The notes beneath the pieces are model-generated. The model saw only the letters and a program-made list of their open reading frames with translations. It was not told the origin of the DNA and made no database searches. Positions 44,178 to 56,901 of a stretch of 64,000 bases of DNA are shown here, one piece after another. Origin of the DNA: Dactylis glomerata (taxonomy: Eukaryota > Streptophyta > Magnoliopsida > Poales > Poaceae); assembly GCA_007115705.1 (NCBI GenBank), contig QXEO01002100.1:682001-746000 (forward strand). Direction: 5' to 3'. Each line of letters begins with the position of its first letter. The stretch's first letter is position 1. The position numbers and the translations under genes were made by a program.

Positions 44178-45810
44178 TGATACGTCTCAAACGTATCTAT
44201 AATTTTTTATGCTCCATGCTAGTTTTTACACCATTTGCTTAGTGTTTCGTTACACTTCGTGGCATTTTTATGCATTTTCTGAAACTAACCTATTCACAAG
44301 ATGCCACAGTGTCAGTTCCCTGTTTTCTGCTATTTTTGTGTTTCCGAAAAGTTACACAGGAAATATTCTCAGAATTGGACAAAACAAAAGCCGAACATCC
44401 AGAAATTTACCGAAGCTTCCAGAAGTCCAAAAAGGAGATGGAGAGGGGCCACGGGCCAGACACACAGTAGGGCGGCGCGGCCCAGCCCCTGGGCCGTGCC
44501 CCCTATGTGTGTGACCGCTCTGGTCCACTTCTGACGCTGCCCCTTCGCCTATAAAGACCCCCCGACAGGAAAAACCTAATCCCCCGATCAATTTTCCAGA
44601 AATACATCGCGATCCGCCGTCATCAACCCGAGATTGGGAGGGTCCAGAAGCTCTTCCCGGCACCCTGCTGGAGAGGGGAATCGCCACCAGAGGTCTTCTT
44701 CATCGCCATGCTTGCCTCCGGCGCGATGAGTGAGTAGTCTACCTTAGGCTATGGGTCCATAGCAGTAGCTAGATGGTTGTCTTCTCCACCATGTGCTTTA
44801 TGTTTAGATCTCGTGAGCTACCTTACATGATCGAGATCATCTTTGTGTAATTCTACATGTTGTGTTTGTTGGGATCCGATGAATATTGGTGTTATGTTGA
44901 GTTGATGTGCTGAATCATATATCTTATGTTATCTCTATGTTGTTTATGATCTTGCATGCTCTCCGTTATTAGTATCTATCTTGGCCAAGTAGATACTAGT
45001 GACTCCAAAAGGGAGTATTTATGCTCGATAGTTGGGTTCATGCCTCAATTTAATTTGGGGGGTGACAGAAACCTCTAAGGTTGTAGATGTGCTGTTGCCA
45101 CTAGGGAGAAAACAACATTCTTGTGTCCAAGGACATTCGTTTTGTTTACATTACACACTTTGCTTAATGCAGTTATCTGTTGTTCGCAACTTAATACTCA
45201 AGGGGTCCTCGGATGATTCCCCGCGAGTGGATTATTAGTCATAGATGTAGTTGGATGGCGGTCTATGTATTTTGTTGTAATGCCCAGAGTAAATCTCATA
45301 GTGATCCTCGCGACATATGCAGGTTATCTTTATTCTATCAATTGCCCAACTATAATTTGTTTACCCAGCATGTTGTTATTTATTTTATGGAGAGACACCA
45401 CTAGTGAACTGTGGACCCTGGTCCAATTTCCTTTACATTGTTACACTATTTTACTATTACTTGCATTGTTTACTTTCTCGCATACTACTATTGTTTTCCA
45501 CTCGATACGCTCATACCTTTGTTTATAGCAAACCGGTGAGATTGACAACCTCATCGTAAGTTGGGAGTAAAGTACTTGGTTGTGTTGTGTGCAGGTTCCG
45601 CTTTGCTACTAGTTGAAGACGCGCTAACAAGTATCGTTAACGGCACCCTTGTTGGAGTGTCACTAAGCTAGCAAGCATCACCTTCTGGACTTTGGCTTTT
45701 TCCTACTGGACTGACAAACCTTGGTTTCTTACTGAGGGGAAATTTGCTACTGTACTCATCATACCTTCCTCTTGGGGTTCCCAACTGAGTGGTCATCCTG
45801 CCTGCATCCA
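44178..45810 (+). repeat. Gypsy C 5' LTR
   Basis: Starts TGATACGTCTCAAACG and ends GCATCCA, placed by analogy with Gypsy B because the 3' LTR is not in the window. The termini resemble those of Gypsy B, but the body differs. The preceding pentamer GTGCT (44173-44177) is the predicted target duplication. The right boundary could be off by a few bases. Confidence 0.65.
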
Positions 45811-45820
45811 GCTAATTTTC

Positions 45821-45838
45821 TGGCACCGTTGCCGGAGA
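45821..45838 (+). promoter_or_regulatory. Gypsy C primer-binding site
   Basis: TGGCACCGTTGCCGGAGA, the same type as in Gypsy B with two differences from the consensus. Confidence 0.7.
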
Positions 45839-45996
45839 AAAAGAAGACTTCTACAAGGGGAGTTTCACACGCACATCCTTTACTTTGTTTTACTTTTGCT
45901 TTTACTTTATTTTTACTTGCATTTTTTTATCAAAAACACAAAAAAATTAGTTTCCTTTATAGTTGCTTTTATTTGTCTGCTTTTAGTTTTGTTAGA

Positions 45997-46677
45997 ATGA
46001 GTAATCCTAAAGTAGAAGTTCGTACTTCTAAGCAACAGGAGGGAGAGAGCTTGAAATATGTTTGGTACCGTATTAGCAATTCTCATCATAGGTGTACAAA
46101 GAAGCATTCTAACATGATCCTCCTTAGAAATTTTTATGTTGGTATATCTAGTTGGAATAGGTACGTTCTTGATACTCTTGCAGGAGGTAATTTTCTGGGA
46201 ACTCCCGCTCTTGAAGCATGCACTTTAATAGAAAGTTTAGTGGGAGTACCACCTATCCATGTTGTTAAACCTGAGATCACTTTGGAGGAAGTTATAGAAA
46301 AACTAGGCTCTTTAGAAAAAAGTTTGCCAAATATCATTGATAACTCTAGCCGAGTTAATGAAGCTAGCACTACTCTTGATAGTCAAAACTTTAGGATTGG
46401 GAAACTAGAGGAATCCATGGAAACTTCAAGTTCAATTTTCTCTTCTCTTAAGTTTAAGAAGGAGAAAGCTTTTGTTGGAAAAGAGCAAAAATTTATGTAT
46501 GTTCCCAAGGTGTCTGTGCCTAAACCTCAACATGTTTTTAAGATTGGTAAGACTTTTAGTTCAACTAAGAGTGACTTGCAGGTTGAATCATCTTCGGGAA
46601 CCTCTAAAGTGCCTAGTGTGGTAAGTGGTGATCTTGAGGAAATAGTTGATCTTAATGCTTCTTTTGATATTACTTGA
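45997..46677 (+). CDS. Gypsy C gag-like protein
   Basis: 226 codons from ATG 45997 (MSNPKVEVRTSKQQEG...) with no internal stop. The N-terminal half has a short retrotransposon-gag block (ESLKYVWYRISN, LLRNFYVGISSWNRYVLD, GGNFLGTP), about half the usual core. A helical stretch (LEEVIEKLGSLEKS) and a Lys/Ser-rich tail follow, with no zinc knuckle. The family occurs in non-autonomous Triticeae Gypsy elements mobilised in trans; the helper family is not identified here. Confidence 0.7.
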   Translation: MSNPKVEVRTSKQQEGESLKYVWYRISNSHHRCTKKHSNMILLRNFYVGISSWNRYVLDTLAGGNFLGTPALEACTLIESLVGVPPIHVVKPEITLEEVIEKLGSLEKSLPNIIDNSSRVNEASTTLDSQNFRIGKLEESMETSSSIFSSLKFKKEKAFVGKEQKFMYVPKVSVPKPQHVFKIGKTFSSTKSDLQVESSSGTSKVPSVVSGDLEEIVDLNASFDIT

Positions 46678-47462
46678 TTTGCACTTTCTGCGCCTAGCTC
46701 AAAGGCGTTAAAGAAAAGCACTCTTGGGAGATAACCCATTATTTTACTTTCAGTACTTTTGCTTTTATTTGAGTCTTGGAAGTTATTACTACTGTAATAA
46801 CCGCTCCTTATCCTTTTTATTTTGTTGTTGTGCTAAGAGAAACCTCTAATTTGAGTGAGGTAAGATTTGGGTATGTTGCTGTCCTGAAATAGATTTCGTT
46901 GCTGCACCGTAAAAATTTGTGAAAATTCTTAGAATATCTTTTTGACCTGTGATTTCTTGTGCATATGCCCCAGGTTATATCCAAACTTTTATTAGTTATA
47001 CACTTTTTGATTTGAGCAACATAAAACCCTCGAAATAATCGACCTTTGTCAGATGTTCTGTTTTGACAGATTTTTGCCACTATTTGTGTTTGCCTCTTTA
47101 TCGCTTTCTTTTTGAGTTCTTTTGTTCATGGAACTTTTGGGGAAGTTGCTACAGTCGTATATGCTTTATATGTGGTGGTTTTGAGTTGAAATCTGAAGCA
47201 AAAAAGGGTTGATTCATTATTATGCTTACACTAATGTTGCTAATAGAATTGTGTTTAGTTTTGTATGAAGGAAGTTTTCAAGTGTAGGGATTGGAGAATG
47301 ATGAGATGAGTTGAAGAATAGAGAAAAGCTCAAGCTTGGGGATGCCCACGCACCCCAAGAAATATCCAAGAGGTACAAGTGTCAAAGCTTGGGGATGCCC
47401 CCGAGGCACCCCTTCTTCATCGGCAAAAATCAGGTCACCTTTCAACACACTATATTTTTATT
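46678..47462 (+). other. Gypsy C post-gag non-coding region
   Basis: No gene. Two copies of AAGCTTGGGGATGCCC (about 47333 and 47386) resemble polypurine tracts of this element group. It ends at the LINE insertion. Confidence 0.55.
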
Positions 47463-47594
47463 GCTTTTTTTGAAACTTTTCTACTGCAGGGGAACCCCCC
47501 ACAGCCTTATTTTATAACCAAAAGTCCACTGTACAGTCTATATACAAACAGAGTAAGAGGAGGGAGAGAAAAAGAAAAAAAGGAGCAAAGCTAA

Positions 47595-50500
47595 TTACAA
47601 CAAATTGTCAATCCATGATGACAAAGAGTCAATATCAGAAGATTTCACCCTATGCTTAAGAAGGGTTACTTGGTGCACGAACAAGGCTTTCCATCCTCTG
47701 AAAGTTGGCCGAATTCCTTTGAAAATATAACCATTGCGTTGTTTCCAAATACACCAACACGCCAGAATAACCACTTCAGAAAAACAAGGTCCATTGAAGT
47801 GTTTTCGTGATCTAACCAGAGATTCATAAGTGGAACCAATATACCAAGGAATTTGAAGGTAGTTCCAGATTCTTGTGCTGAAGAGACAATTAAAAAATAA
47901 ATGCCTCCAGTCCTCCAAGATATTAGCTGAGCATAAAACACAATTATGATTTTGAGTGACATTCCAATGTCTCCAAAGTAACATATCCTTGGTATTGATA
48001 CGATCATGTAGCACTGTCCAAGCAAAGAATTTGTGCTTTGAGGTGCATTTGCTCTTCCAGATCTAGCAAGAGGGAAGGTGATCATTAATATTTTTGAAAT
48101 TCAGATTGTAGGCAAGGCGTGGCCTAAAGATTTCTTTTCCTGAATTAAAAATCCATGAATCTTTATTAGCAGTAGAAATTGTCAGGTTTTGTACTACTCC
48201 TTGTAACTGATGAAGTTCAGAATGAGCTTCAACTGAGATGGGCAAATGAAATCCCTCCAAGATATTTTCCAAGTTATGGAACTCATGAATAGACTGCAAC
48301 TGATCTTTAGCATAGGAGAATAATCTTGGAAATTGATCTTTTAAGAGAGAATGGGACCAAAGATCAGACCAGAGGAGAATAGATCTCCCATCCCCCACTT
48401 GACATCTTGTAATCGTTCTATAAACATCCACCAGAGAAAACACTCCTCTCCACCAAAAGGAGCCTGAAGTTATAACAACATGTGGAACTGACTCATGATA
48501 ATATGAGTCCTTTATCAGCTTTACCCAAGGTGTATCAAAATCATTATAAAACTTATGAAGATGCTTGAGCAGTAAGGCAACATTCTGAAGCTTCAGATTT
48601 ATGATGCCAAGTCCTCCTTTACTCTTTGGTCTACAAACCATGTCCCAAGCTGCCAATGAATTCACTTTCTCCTTATCTTTTCTCCTCCATAAGCAGTGGC
48701 GTCTAGCTCTGTCAATCACATCAAGAAGTCCCACTGGAAGCATAAGAGTCAACATGTAATATGTTGGAAGAGATGATAATACAGAGGTAACCAAAACCAG
48801 TCGATCACCATAAGACAAGAAAGAAGCAGTCGACGATAATCTTCTTTCAATTCTATCAGTTAATGGGGAGAGGTCCAAGTAGGTAAATGGCATAGTGCCC
48901 AGTTGACAGCCAAAAACATTTGGCATATCAAGACCTTCCTCCTCCGATAAATTTATTGGAATGATGGAAGACTTATGATAATTTACTTTGAGGCCAGAAA
49001 AAGCAGCATAGTTCTGTAAGATTTCTCTGAATTTTTCCAATTCCGACTGAATAGCAGGCAAGACGATTATGGTGTCATCAGCATACTGTATGATAGGATA
49101 TTTTCCCCTCACTGGAATAGGAGCTGAAAGTGAACCTTCATCATAAGCTTGATTAACTAGGCTTTGCAATAGATCTGCTCCTTCAACAAAAAGAAGAGGA
49201 GAGAGTGGATCACCCTGTCTCACTCCCCTCTTGCAAATAAAAGGCTTTCCAGGTACTCCATTTAGCAACACTGAGGAAGAGCCAGAAATCAAAATCTCTC
49301 TTATCCATTGAAGAAATTTATCAGGAAATCCTTTGGCTTTCATAACTTGAAGGATGGCTTCATGATCTAGAGTATCAAAGGCTTTCTCAAAATCAATCTT
49401 GAAAATGACAATTTTCCTTCTAGATTTTTGACATTGATAAATAAATTCAAATGACCATGCCAGGCAATCTTGAATGGTTCTGTCCTTTATAAATACATAT
49501 TGATTTTCATGAATGGTTCTGTTCTATTTGCTGCAAGCTTTGTTAGAAACTTGAGACATGTATTTGTCAAGGAAATAGGCCTGAAATCATTGACAGTCTC
49601 AGGATTTTGCTTCTTGGGCACCAAAGTGATATATGAACCATTAATACTCTCAAGAGCAGCAGTACCAGAATAGAAATCATTACATAAATTAATGAAATCA
49701 TTCTTGATAATTGGCCAGCATTTTTTCATGAACATACCATTGAACCCATCAGGTCCAGGGGCCTTATCAATCTTCGTATGTTTGACAATGCCTTCTATTT
49801 CCTCCATAGTAAATGGATCACAAAGATGTGATAAATTATCAATAGGCTGTAACAAATCAGTCAAATTGAAAGGAGTAGCAGTTGGAATTGCCACTCCCAT
49901 TCTGTTCTTGAAGGAAGGCAGAGGCCTTTTGTTGATGATCTGTGAGGATTACACCATCCTCATTAGCAATCTGAGTGATAGTATTTTGTCTGTACCTCTC
50001 AGTGGCTTTGGCATGAAAGAATTTAGTATTTTCACCTCCCAATTTAAGCCATCTAATTGTACACCTCTTTTTCCAATAATCAGACTGAATCTGAAGAAGA
50101 TTAGCAAGATGAACTTTCACTATTTTCCTAAAGTTGAATTTAGGTCTACTCAAATCTCTTTCATCTTCAAGCTGATCAAACAATAAAATCACTCTATTGC
50201 ACTTTTCAATTAGAAGCTTTATCTGAGAAAGATTTTTGCCCCACTTTTTTAGTTCATATCTGAGGTTCTTGAACTTGGCACTTAGAACATTTGCAGAGGA
50301 TTTGGCTCTTACTGGAGTATTCCATACTCTTTTGACTAAATCCATGAAACCATTTTGTTGAATCCGGTGGTTTTCAAAGCAAAAAACATTGGCCTTTGGA
50401 ATCACTGTAGAAATGCTGACAACACAAGGAGTGTGATCAGATGTGGATTTTGCAAGAGGAGTTACCAAAATATTGGGGTAAGCAGAAATCCAGCAGTAAC

Positions 50501-51137
50501 TAGTGAAAAACCAATCAATTTGCTGCAGCAAAGGCTGATCTTGCATGTTGGACCAAGTGAAATTTTTTCCTTTTAGTGGCAGCTCAAGCAAGCCAAGATA
50601 ACTGATTATCTCATTGAATATAAAAATGTCATTCATATCAGCACCTGGTCTATTTCTGTTTTCAGTTGATCTCATAAAATTAAAATCACCCACAATTAGC
50701 CAATTGTCATGATCAGGGATATGAAGATCATGTAACCATTGAACAAAAATGTCTCTTTCAATGCCCTGACAAGGACCATAAACATTAACCAAGGTCCATG
50801 ACTCCCCTGTATGCTGGGAGGAAAAACAAATTCTGATAGCTGATCTATGAATTTCTAGTAGATGTCCACTGAAAACAGAACTATTCCACAGAACAATAAG
50901 TCCACCAGAAGCCCCATCAGATGGAGAGAACACAAAATGATCAAATCTTTTAGGGCAAAAAGATCTAATGAATGAATGATCAAAATCTTGTCTTTTGGTT
51001 TCTTGCAGACAGATGATTGCACATTGGCTTTCCTCAATTTTATTATAAACAAGCAATCTTTTGTCTTTGTCATTTAAACCACGCACATTCCAGTCTCGAA
51101 CTTTCCAATCAAGCAAACGCATTGTGGAACTATCCAT
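47595..51137 (-). pseudogene. LINE ORF2: endonuclease, reverse transcriptase, zf-RVT
   Basis: Starts near ATG 51137 (MDSSTMRL). The AP-endonuclease region has WNVRGLND, CLQETKRQ, VNVYGP, IVGDFNFMR and the C-terminal TSDHTPCV. A frameshift near 49880 leads to the RT fingers (KAPGPDGFNGMF), and another near 49487 to IDFEKAFDTLDH, RQGDPLSPLLF and the catalytic YADDTIIV (about 49085). A third shift at about 48060 precedes zf-RVT (CVLCSANILEDWRHLFF), ending at 47595. Catalytic motifs survive, but the frame is broken at least three times. Confidence 0.85.
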
Positions 51138-51574
51138 TAAACTTATATAAAGGATTGCAAGCACACTTGTCCAGATCATCCAGACAAGGAACATAGTACC
51201 AAAAGTGAATATAGAAGCATTTAGGGTACATGCCAGAGAAGGATAAAATATATAAGGTCTTAAAAGGACATAATAAAGTGGCCACACAAGCCAGATTAAA
51301 ATGAAGCTGAACACCCAAACATGGGCCAAAATGAGCTTGCTGATGTCTATTCATTGGAATCATTCTTGGGCAAATCCTGCTCTGGACCAGCCATAAGCTT
51401 GTCCACTGTCATCTCTTCCTCTGGGACCTCCAAGGTCTGCCCTACCTTCTGCAGTAAAGGTATAGGAGTAAAAGGAGTCACTGGCTCTTTAGGGAGAGGC
51501 TTAGTAGATCTTGGCTTCTTTTTAGGAGTAGGCTTGTCCCTCATTGGTTCTAATTTAAAACCATTTTGCTTGAC

Positions 51575-54500
51575 CTAAAATCGTGTACTTCTCCTCACCT
51601 CAGACTCTATTGAGGAAGTTTCTCTCTTTCTGCCCTTTTTCTTTGCCATCTTGCTGGTTGTAAGATCAGATTGGCTACAAGAAACCACAGAATCTATAAC
51701 AGGTGAAAGTTCAATATTGTCATTACTGAGATCAGAGAAACTGAAGCTGCACTCTTGGTCCTTATCAGTCATGGGAATATCCTCAAAAGTTATTCTGCGA
51801 GCTAAAGGAAGAGGTGTTTGCTCCACAATGGAAGATTCAGACCTAGAAGCAAAAGGCCATGACTTTGCCACATTGCAGAAAATTGACTGAACAAAGACAG
51901 CAGGAGGAACTTTGACATCTGGAAGATTCTTTAGCATAACTTCAAACATACTTTCCCATTACATTTCAGGAGGCAGAGCAGGGCCATAAGCTGCTGAATT
52001 AACTGTTTTGGCCCCTACCAGCAGATTTGAAATTTCTTCAGAGCTGACATTGTAATGGAACTGGCAGAAATTAACAATTATCTGAGCTGGGTGGACTGAA
52101 TTTACTGAAGAATTATCAAAATGATTGACTACAATAGAGTCTGATTCTTGGAACATTTCAGCCTCCTCCTCTTCACCATGCTGCTGATCAGGATGCATAT
52201 GAATGTTCTGTCCCATGAAACCTTCAAAGGGTTGATTCTGCACAGGAGGTTCATTCCATCCCAGCTCTGGGTAAGGAGGTAGAACAAAATTCCCAATCTA
52301 TGGCAGTAGATGTCCAGGCAATGGATGAGGATTACCATCCAATGGCATGGGGTCCTCATCAGGTGGCAGAACTTCAGCAAAATCAGCACTGAGGATATAT
52401 AATGGAGCTATCCAGGATTCTCTAACTGCCCCTAGGTTACTGTAATTGCTGAAAACCACATCACGTGGCACTAAAGCAGGAGCAGGGAAAGATGCATAAA
52501 CCAGGGACCTATCTAAAGCTTGATCACAATGATGCCAGTGGTGAAACTTGCCAAAGGTTGCAACAGCATTAGCCAAATCTTGCTCATTGCGGTAATCAAG
52601 TGGCACTCCCAGGAACATGAGCCATCCATTACGAAAACCCTGATCAGATCTATGAATTTGAACATGATCATCATGATTCACAATACGAACAAAGACATCT
52701 GGGTGCAGCTCATGGTTAATCCCATAAGGACCATGCTGAACTAGAGCAAATCTAGAAGCAGCACTACATAACTTGAAGATTCCGACTCCAAATAGACAAG
52801 GCTGGGCATCCTCCACAATGCGATTCAGATTCTACTCGATGAAATTATGAACCTGATGCCTCCAAAATTGCTCATCTTCAGGTGGCTGCGGTGGCTCGAC
52901 AATGCCGATGCAGTATTTGTCATGTCGATGCTGTGGAGGGATTGCAGGGGAGTAGAATGTGTGGGGTAGCCGCATTGCACCGCCATCAATGATCTGGAAG
53001 CCATCCGGAACCCAGCGGCCTGGGTCAAGCTCAAAAGTCGCCATGGTAGGAGGAGAGGTGTCAGGAAGAGGAGGCGGCGTAGGGTTGCTTCGGGGAAAAG
53101 ACTGTTCACCAAAAGCAGGGGAAGCAGAATTTGTAACGACAAGGGAATCTTTGCCGGCTAGGACTCCTTTATCTCCAGGTATATTTCTTTTAATGACCCA
53201 AACTTGAGATGTCTTATGTTTTTTTCCAAGGCAATCCTTTTCTATGTGTCCATACCGGAAACAGCTTCTACATCTGATCTTATTCTGGCATTGATCAACA
53301 AAATGACCCATCGACAAACATTTGCCACAGTACCAGAATCTATAAGCAATGTCATTGACCACCTCTTGCAACCCATCAGGCAAAGAGGACTCATTGTTTT
53401 GTACAACTGACATGTTGGATTCAGGAGTTGAAATAATATCTGGATGAATCGGAAAAGAGCCAATAGTACCGAAAGAAAGCTGCCTAGATTCATTATCAGT
53501 TTGACTTGGGCATTGATAGCCTTTACAAGCAGAATAGGTTAAATTTTCAGCAAAAGATAACTTTCGTCCAGAAGCATGCCCAGTCTTGACAATAGATTTA
53601 GTTTTTGTGGTAGGGCCAGGAGCAGGAACAAGTTTCTTTTTTGCAGGGCTAACTAGGGTCCATTCGGAAGAGTTTTCATATTGCCACTTTTTGTATTCAA
53701 AAGTCCAGCTTGGCCCACCTCTTCCCCATAGGTGAAAATAACACTTAAACTGTGTGCAAGAGAAACATTTAAGATTCAAAATCTGAAAACCAACAGCTTT
53801 GCTTGCAACACAGAAAGAAAAGACTCTATCTCTCAGGAGAGAAACTTTTAACAGGCCACAAAGGCCCCCAACAGCTGCTTCTAGGGCAAGACCAACCATG
53901 TCTTCATTTAGTTTAAAAGAGGATCATCCAAAGGAAACTACCATGATGAAATTTCCAGTTTGTGCTGAAGGATGCACATCAGAAGAAAAGTTTCTTTTGA
54001 TGGACTTTGCAAAGGAGATGCCATGTGAGAAGTCAAGTCCCAGTTTAATAGACTCAAACACAGACATAAAATCTGCATTGTTTTCTTCTGAAATCTCTAA
54101 GTTATCAGAATTTGCACTAGGAGCCACCAGCAGAGAAGAATCAACAGAGTCTTTGGGCTGAGGAGTACTAGTTGAGCCAATAAATCAATGCAAGAGGATT
54201 TAGCCTTATACAAAAGCTTATTGCACTGGGTTCCAATTCTTACAACATGCATAGGGAAACGAAGCTTTGCACCAAGGCAAAGACTTTCATGAGATTTGAG
54301 AAAATGATAACCAATCTGTTTCCCTTTTGCATTGTTTAGGATCATAAAATTGTCCTTTTTGCAGATCTCAAGGGATCCATCATAAGATTTCATTCGGCCT
54401 TTACCAAGATCCTTGAGCGTGGAATAAGTAATTTTCCAGCTATCAAGACGAGACTTAACAGGTTGAACAGAAGCTTGTAGATCCATATCAGTGGAACATA

Positions 54501-54816
54501 CCTCAGGGGCTTATAGATCCATATCAGTGGAACGTACCTCAGGAGCTTGTAGATCCAAACCAGTGGAACGAACCTCAGGGGAATGCAGAAGGTTTAACAC
54601 CCGGATGAAGAAATCTTGAACGTAGAAAGAAGATCCAATGGCGATCAATGGATCATGCATACGACGCCCAACAACTGGATCTCCCAAGTGATCAGAGAGA
54701 AGGATCCAATTTGAACTCCATAGATGAATCTTGCCATCAAGAAATGAATGGCCGCCAAGATCTGGGTCAACACCAGCAGAGTAGGAGACCTTCCAAGATC
54801 CAACCAAATGGACCAT
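51575..54816 (-). pseudogene. LINE ORF1: RNA-binding protein, frameshifted
   Basis: Begins at ATG 54816 (MVHLVGSWKVSYSAG) and continues through several frames. A region at 53899-52832 carries two CCHC knuckles, CGKCLSMGHFVDQC and CRSCFRYGHIEKDC (about 53330-53235). At 52816-52298 follows a domain with FALVQHGPYGIN and GWLMFLGVPLDYRN, then a Ser/acid-rich tail to 51575. The knuckles fit a nucleic-acid chaperone that packages LINE RNA. Near 54480-54580 a short block (ATCCATATCAGTGGAAC) is tandemly repeated three times. Confidence 0.75.
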
Positions 54817-55818
54817 GATCGACGAGGGATGGGAAATGGGTATGGGAAGAAAGGGTGTGAGACGCCGGAGAAGATGATCAGAGAGGATTGGTGGGATTAC
54901 CAGAGATCAGGGAGATCACCGGCAAAGAAGAATTTAGGGTTTAGGTCGCTTGGTGGGAGAGAGTCGCCATCGATTCCCCTCTGCGAAGGCCCTTACCAGG
55001 AAAAGACATTCATATTTTTTTGGAGCGTCTTGTCTTTAGTTTTTAGTTTTGTTTTATTTTGTTTGCTGCAATAAATGGTTGGACCCCAACAAATTTCTTT
55101 TGGAGAAGTTGAACGGATCGTATGGGCACCTAGAGGGGGGTGAATAGGTGCTACTCAAATTTTAATTCTTTTTCAAATTAGGCTTGACACAAAAGGTAAA
55201 TTCTCTAGATATGCAAATAAGATGAATTTACCTATATGTCAACAAGCAAGCTAAGCAAGATACAAGTAGTAAAGGCAATAAAGGATAGAGGTAACCGAGA
55301 GTGAAGCACACGGAGACACGGATGTAATTCCCGTAGTTCCTTCCTTTTTAGGGGAAGTACGTCTACGTTGGAGGGGTGTGGTTGCCACAAAGGCCTAACC
55401 AATGCCACAAAGGCTCACCCTATTCTCCGGTGCAAGCTTCCGCCACAAAGGCCTAGCTCACTTTCCACTAAGGGATTCCTCAAGGCGGAACCGGCCTTTA
55501 CAAAACTTGGGGCACAACTCCACAACTGAATTGGAGGCTCCCAAGCACCACAAAGATCTCAATCAACAAGTATCAAGATTTCAATCACACAAACAAGGTC
55601 AAGGGACACAAGGGAACCCAAGACCAAAGGGCCCTCTAGCAAATGAGAGGGGAAATCAAATCGCTTCGGTGAGGATGTAGATCAAGGCCTTCTCCTTCGA
55701 TTCTCCAAAGATCAAGAGCTTTGGTGGGTTGAGGGAGGAGATCTTGCGAATTTGGTGGCTCCAAAATGGTGTTCTTTCTATCCAGCTCGAGCAGCTTGAG
55801 GTGGAAGAAGGGGAGGGG

Positions 55819-55826
55819 TATTTATA
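55819..55826 (-). promoter_or_regulatory. Copia LTR TATA box
   Basis: TATAAATA on the minus strand within GGGGG-TATAAATA-CCCC. It lies about 35 bp downstream, in the direction of transcription, of the CCGGATTATCCGG repeat array. Confidence 0.65.
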
Positions 55827-55859
55827 CCCCCTCCCAAAATGTAGCCGTTGCTGTCTTGG

Positions 55860-56272
55860 AGGGGCGGATAATCCGGCCAAAGTTGGGCCGGATTATCCGG
55901 CTGGCCGGAATATCCGGCCCCTGGCCGGATTATCCGCCCCCCTATACTGGGTGACGCCGCGTCTGTCTTGGAGGGGCGGATAATCCGGGGCTTGGAGGGG
56001 CGGATAATCCGGCCAAAGTTGGGCCGGATTATCCGGCTGGCCGGAATATCCGGCCCCTGGCCGGATTATCCGCCCCCCTATACTGGGTGACGCCGCGTCT
56101 GGTCCTTAGCCGAATTTGGGGTCGTCTCCGGGGGGGCGGATTATCCGGCCCCTGGCCGGAATATCCGGCCCCCTATACTGGGTGACGCCGCGCCAGGTCC
56201 TTAGCCGTTTTTCGGCCACTCCCCGAGGGGGCGGATTATCCGGCCACCCCTGGCCGGAATATCCGGCCTGGC
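55860..56272. repeat. CCGGATWATCCGG palindrome array in the LTR
   Basis: More than ten copies of near-palindromic GGCCGGATTATCCGGCC / GGCGGATAATCC / GGCCGGAATATCCGG. They include two nearly identical larger blocks starting at 55855 and 55991 (136 bp apart) and a third partial block. The array lies upstream of the LTR TATA box. Confidence 0.85.
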
Positions 56273-56374
56273 AATTCTTCATTTGATGATCTGCACAATC
56301 TTAGCACACACTTAATCTCCCTAATGTTGTTATCTAACACACAAAATCTGAGGGAAACAAAGTTTGCACTTTCA

Positions 56375-56901
56375 ATCTCCCCCTTTTTGGTGTTAGATGA
56401 CAACAATAGGATTTGCAAGAAAGATTGAATATTTCAATCAACAAATATTTGAGCACGATAAAAGGCTCCCCCTAGATGTGTGCATCTTCACCAATAAGTT
56501 TAGAGGAGACATACCTTTGCATAGATAACATAAATATTACGGAATTCCGAATATGATAATACGATATACCGGACAATAATTCCATAGCCATTTCACCAAT
56601 AATCATGAGCTCATAAACAATAAGTGAACAACGCATAAAGATCCACATGGCACATTAAGAACATATAACATAGTCTCATACACCACACGGTAGCACATAA
56701 ACGACACGAAGTTCAACCACACACAAAGTTCAACTTAAGACGAACGAAATAAGAAGAAACACAAGCGCCAAAGAATGATAAGCGCGCAAGCTTGTGTTTC
56801 CACCCATGCAAATCCCGAAACACTCCTAATAGAACTACTTCTCCCCCTTTGGCATCAAGACACCAAAAAGGGAGAAGAGCGATGCTACTCGTCCCGAGGA
56901 A
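56375..56901 (-). other. Copia 3' internal non-coding region
   Basis: Between the extra gene and the 3' LTR. Apart from the polypurine tract and the G-rich tracts at 56468 and 56841, nothing was recognised. Confidence 0.5.
56376..56390 (-). promoter_or_regulatory. Copia polypurine tract
   Basis: CCAAAAAGGGGGAGA on the minus strand, immediately before the 3' LTR. Similar G-rich tracts occur at about 56468, 56841 and 59551. Confidence 0.75.

Larger units (their letters stand above)
47463..55008 (-). mobile_element. Near full-length LINE (L1-type, two ORFs)
   Basis: About 7.5 kb on the minus strand. A poly-T run at about 47463-47470 marks the poly-A tail. ORF2 (endonuclease, RT, zf-RVT) spans 51137-47595, ORF1 spans 54816-51575, and a 5' UTR with CTAAACCCTAAATTC lies near 54940. 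The right boundary is near 55008, where Gypsy C resumes. The candidate duplications (ATATTTTT-rich) are too simple to be certain. Both ORFs are damaged. Confidence 0.8.
44178..55109 (+). mobile_element. Gypsy C: gag-only Athila-like element, interrupted (continues past the window)
   Basis: The 5' LTR is 44178-45810, with a primer-binding site and a gag-like ORF, then a 3' internal region cut at about 47463 by a LINE. It resumes at about 55008 (TTTGGAGCGTCTTG...) and is cut again at 55109 by a Copia. The rest, including the 3' LTR, should lie beyond the window. No protease, RT or integrase is seen between gag and the non-coding tail, so it is non-autonomous. Confidence 0.7.
55110..56374 (-). 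repeat. Copia 3' LTR
   Basis: 1265 bp, TGAACGGATC...GCACTTTCA on the plus strand. The right edge adjoins the polypurine tract and the left edge adjoins Gypsy C. Boundaries are inferred from the TG...CA ends and the tract, as the other LTR is outside the window. Confidence 0.75.

Noticed and set aside
55860..56272. Regular palindromic repeats, CRISPR-like at first sight
   Set aside because: Irregular spacing, no unique spacers of constant size, and a plant LTR context. They are promoter-linked palindromes of a retrotransposon.
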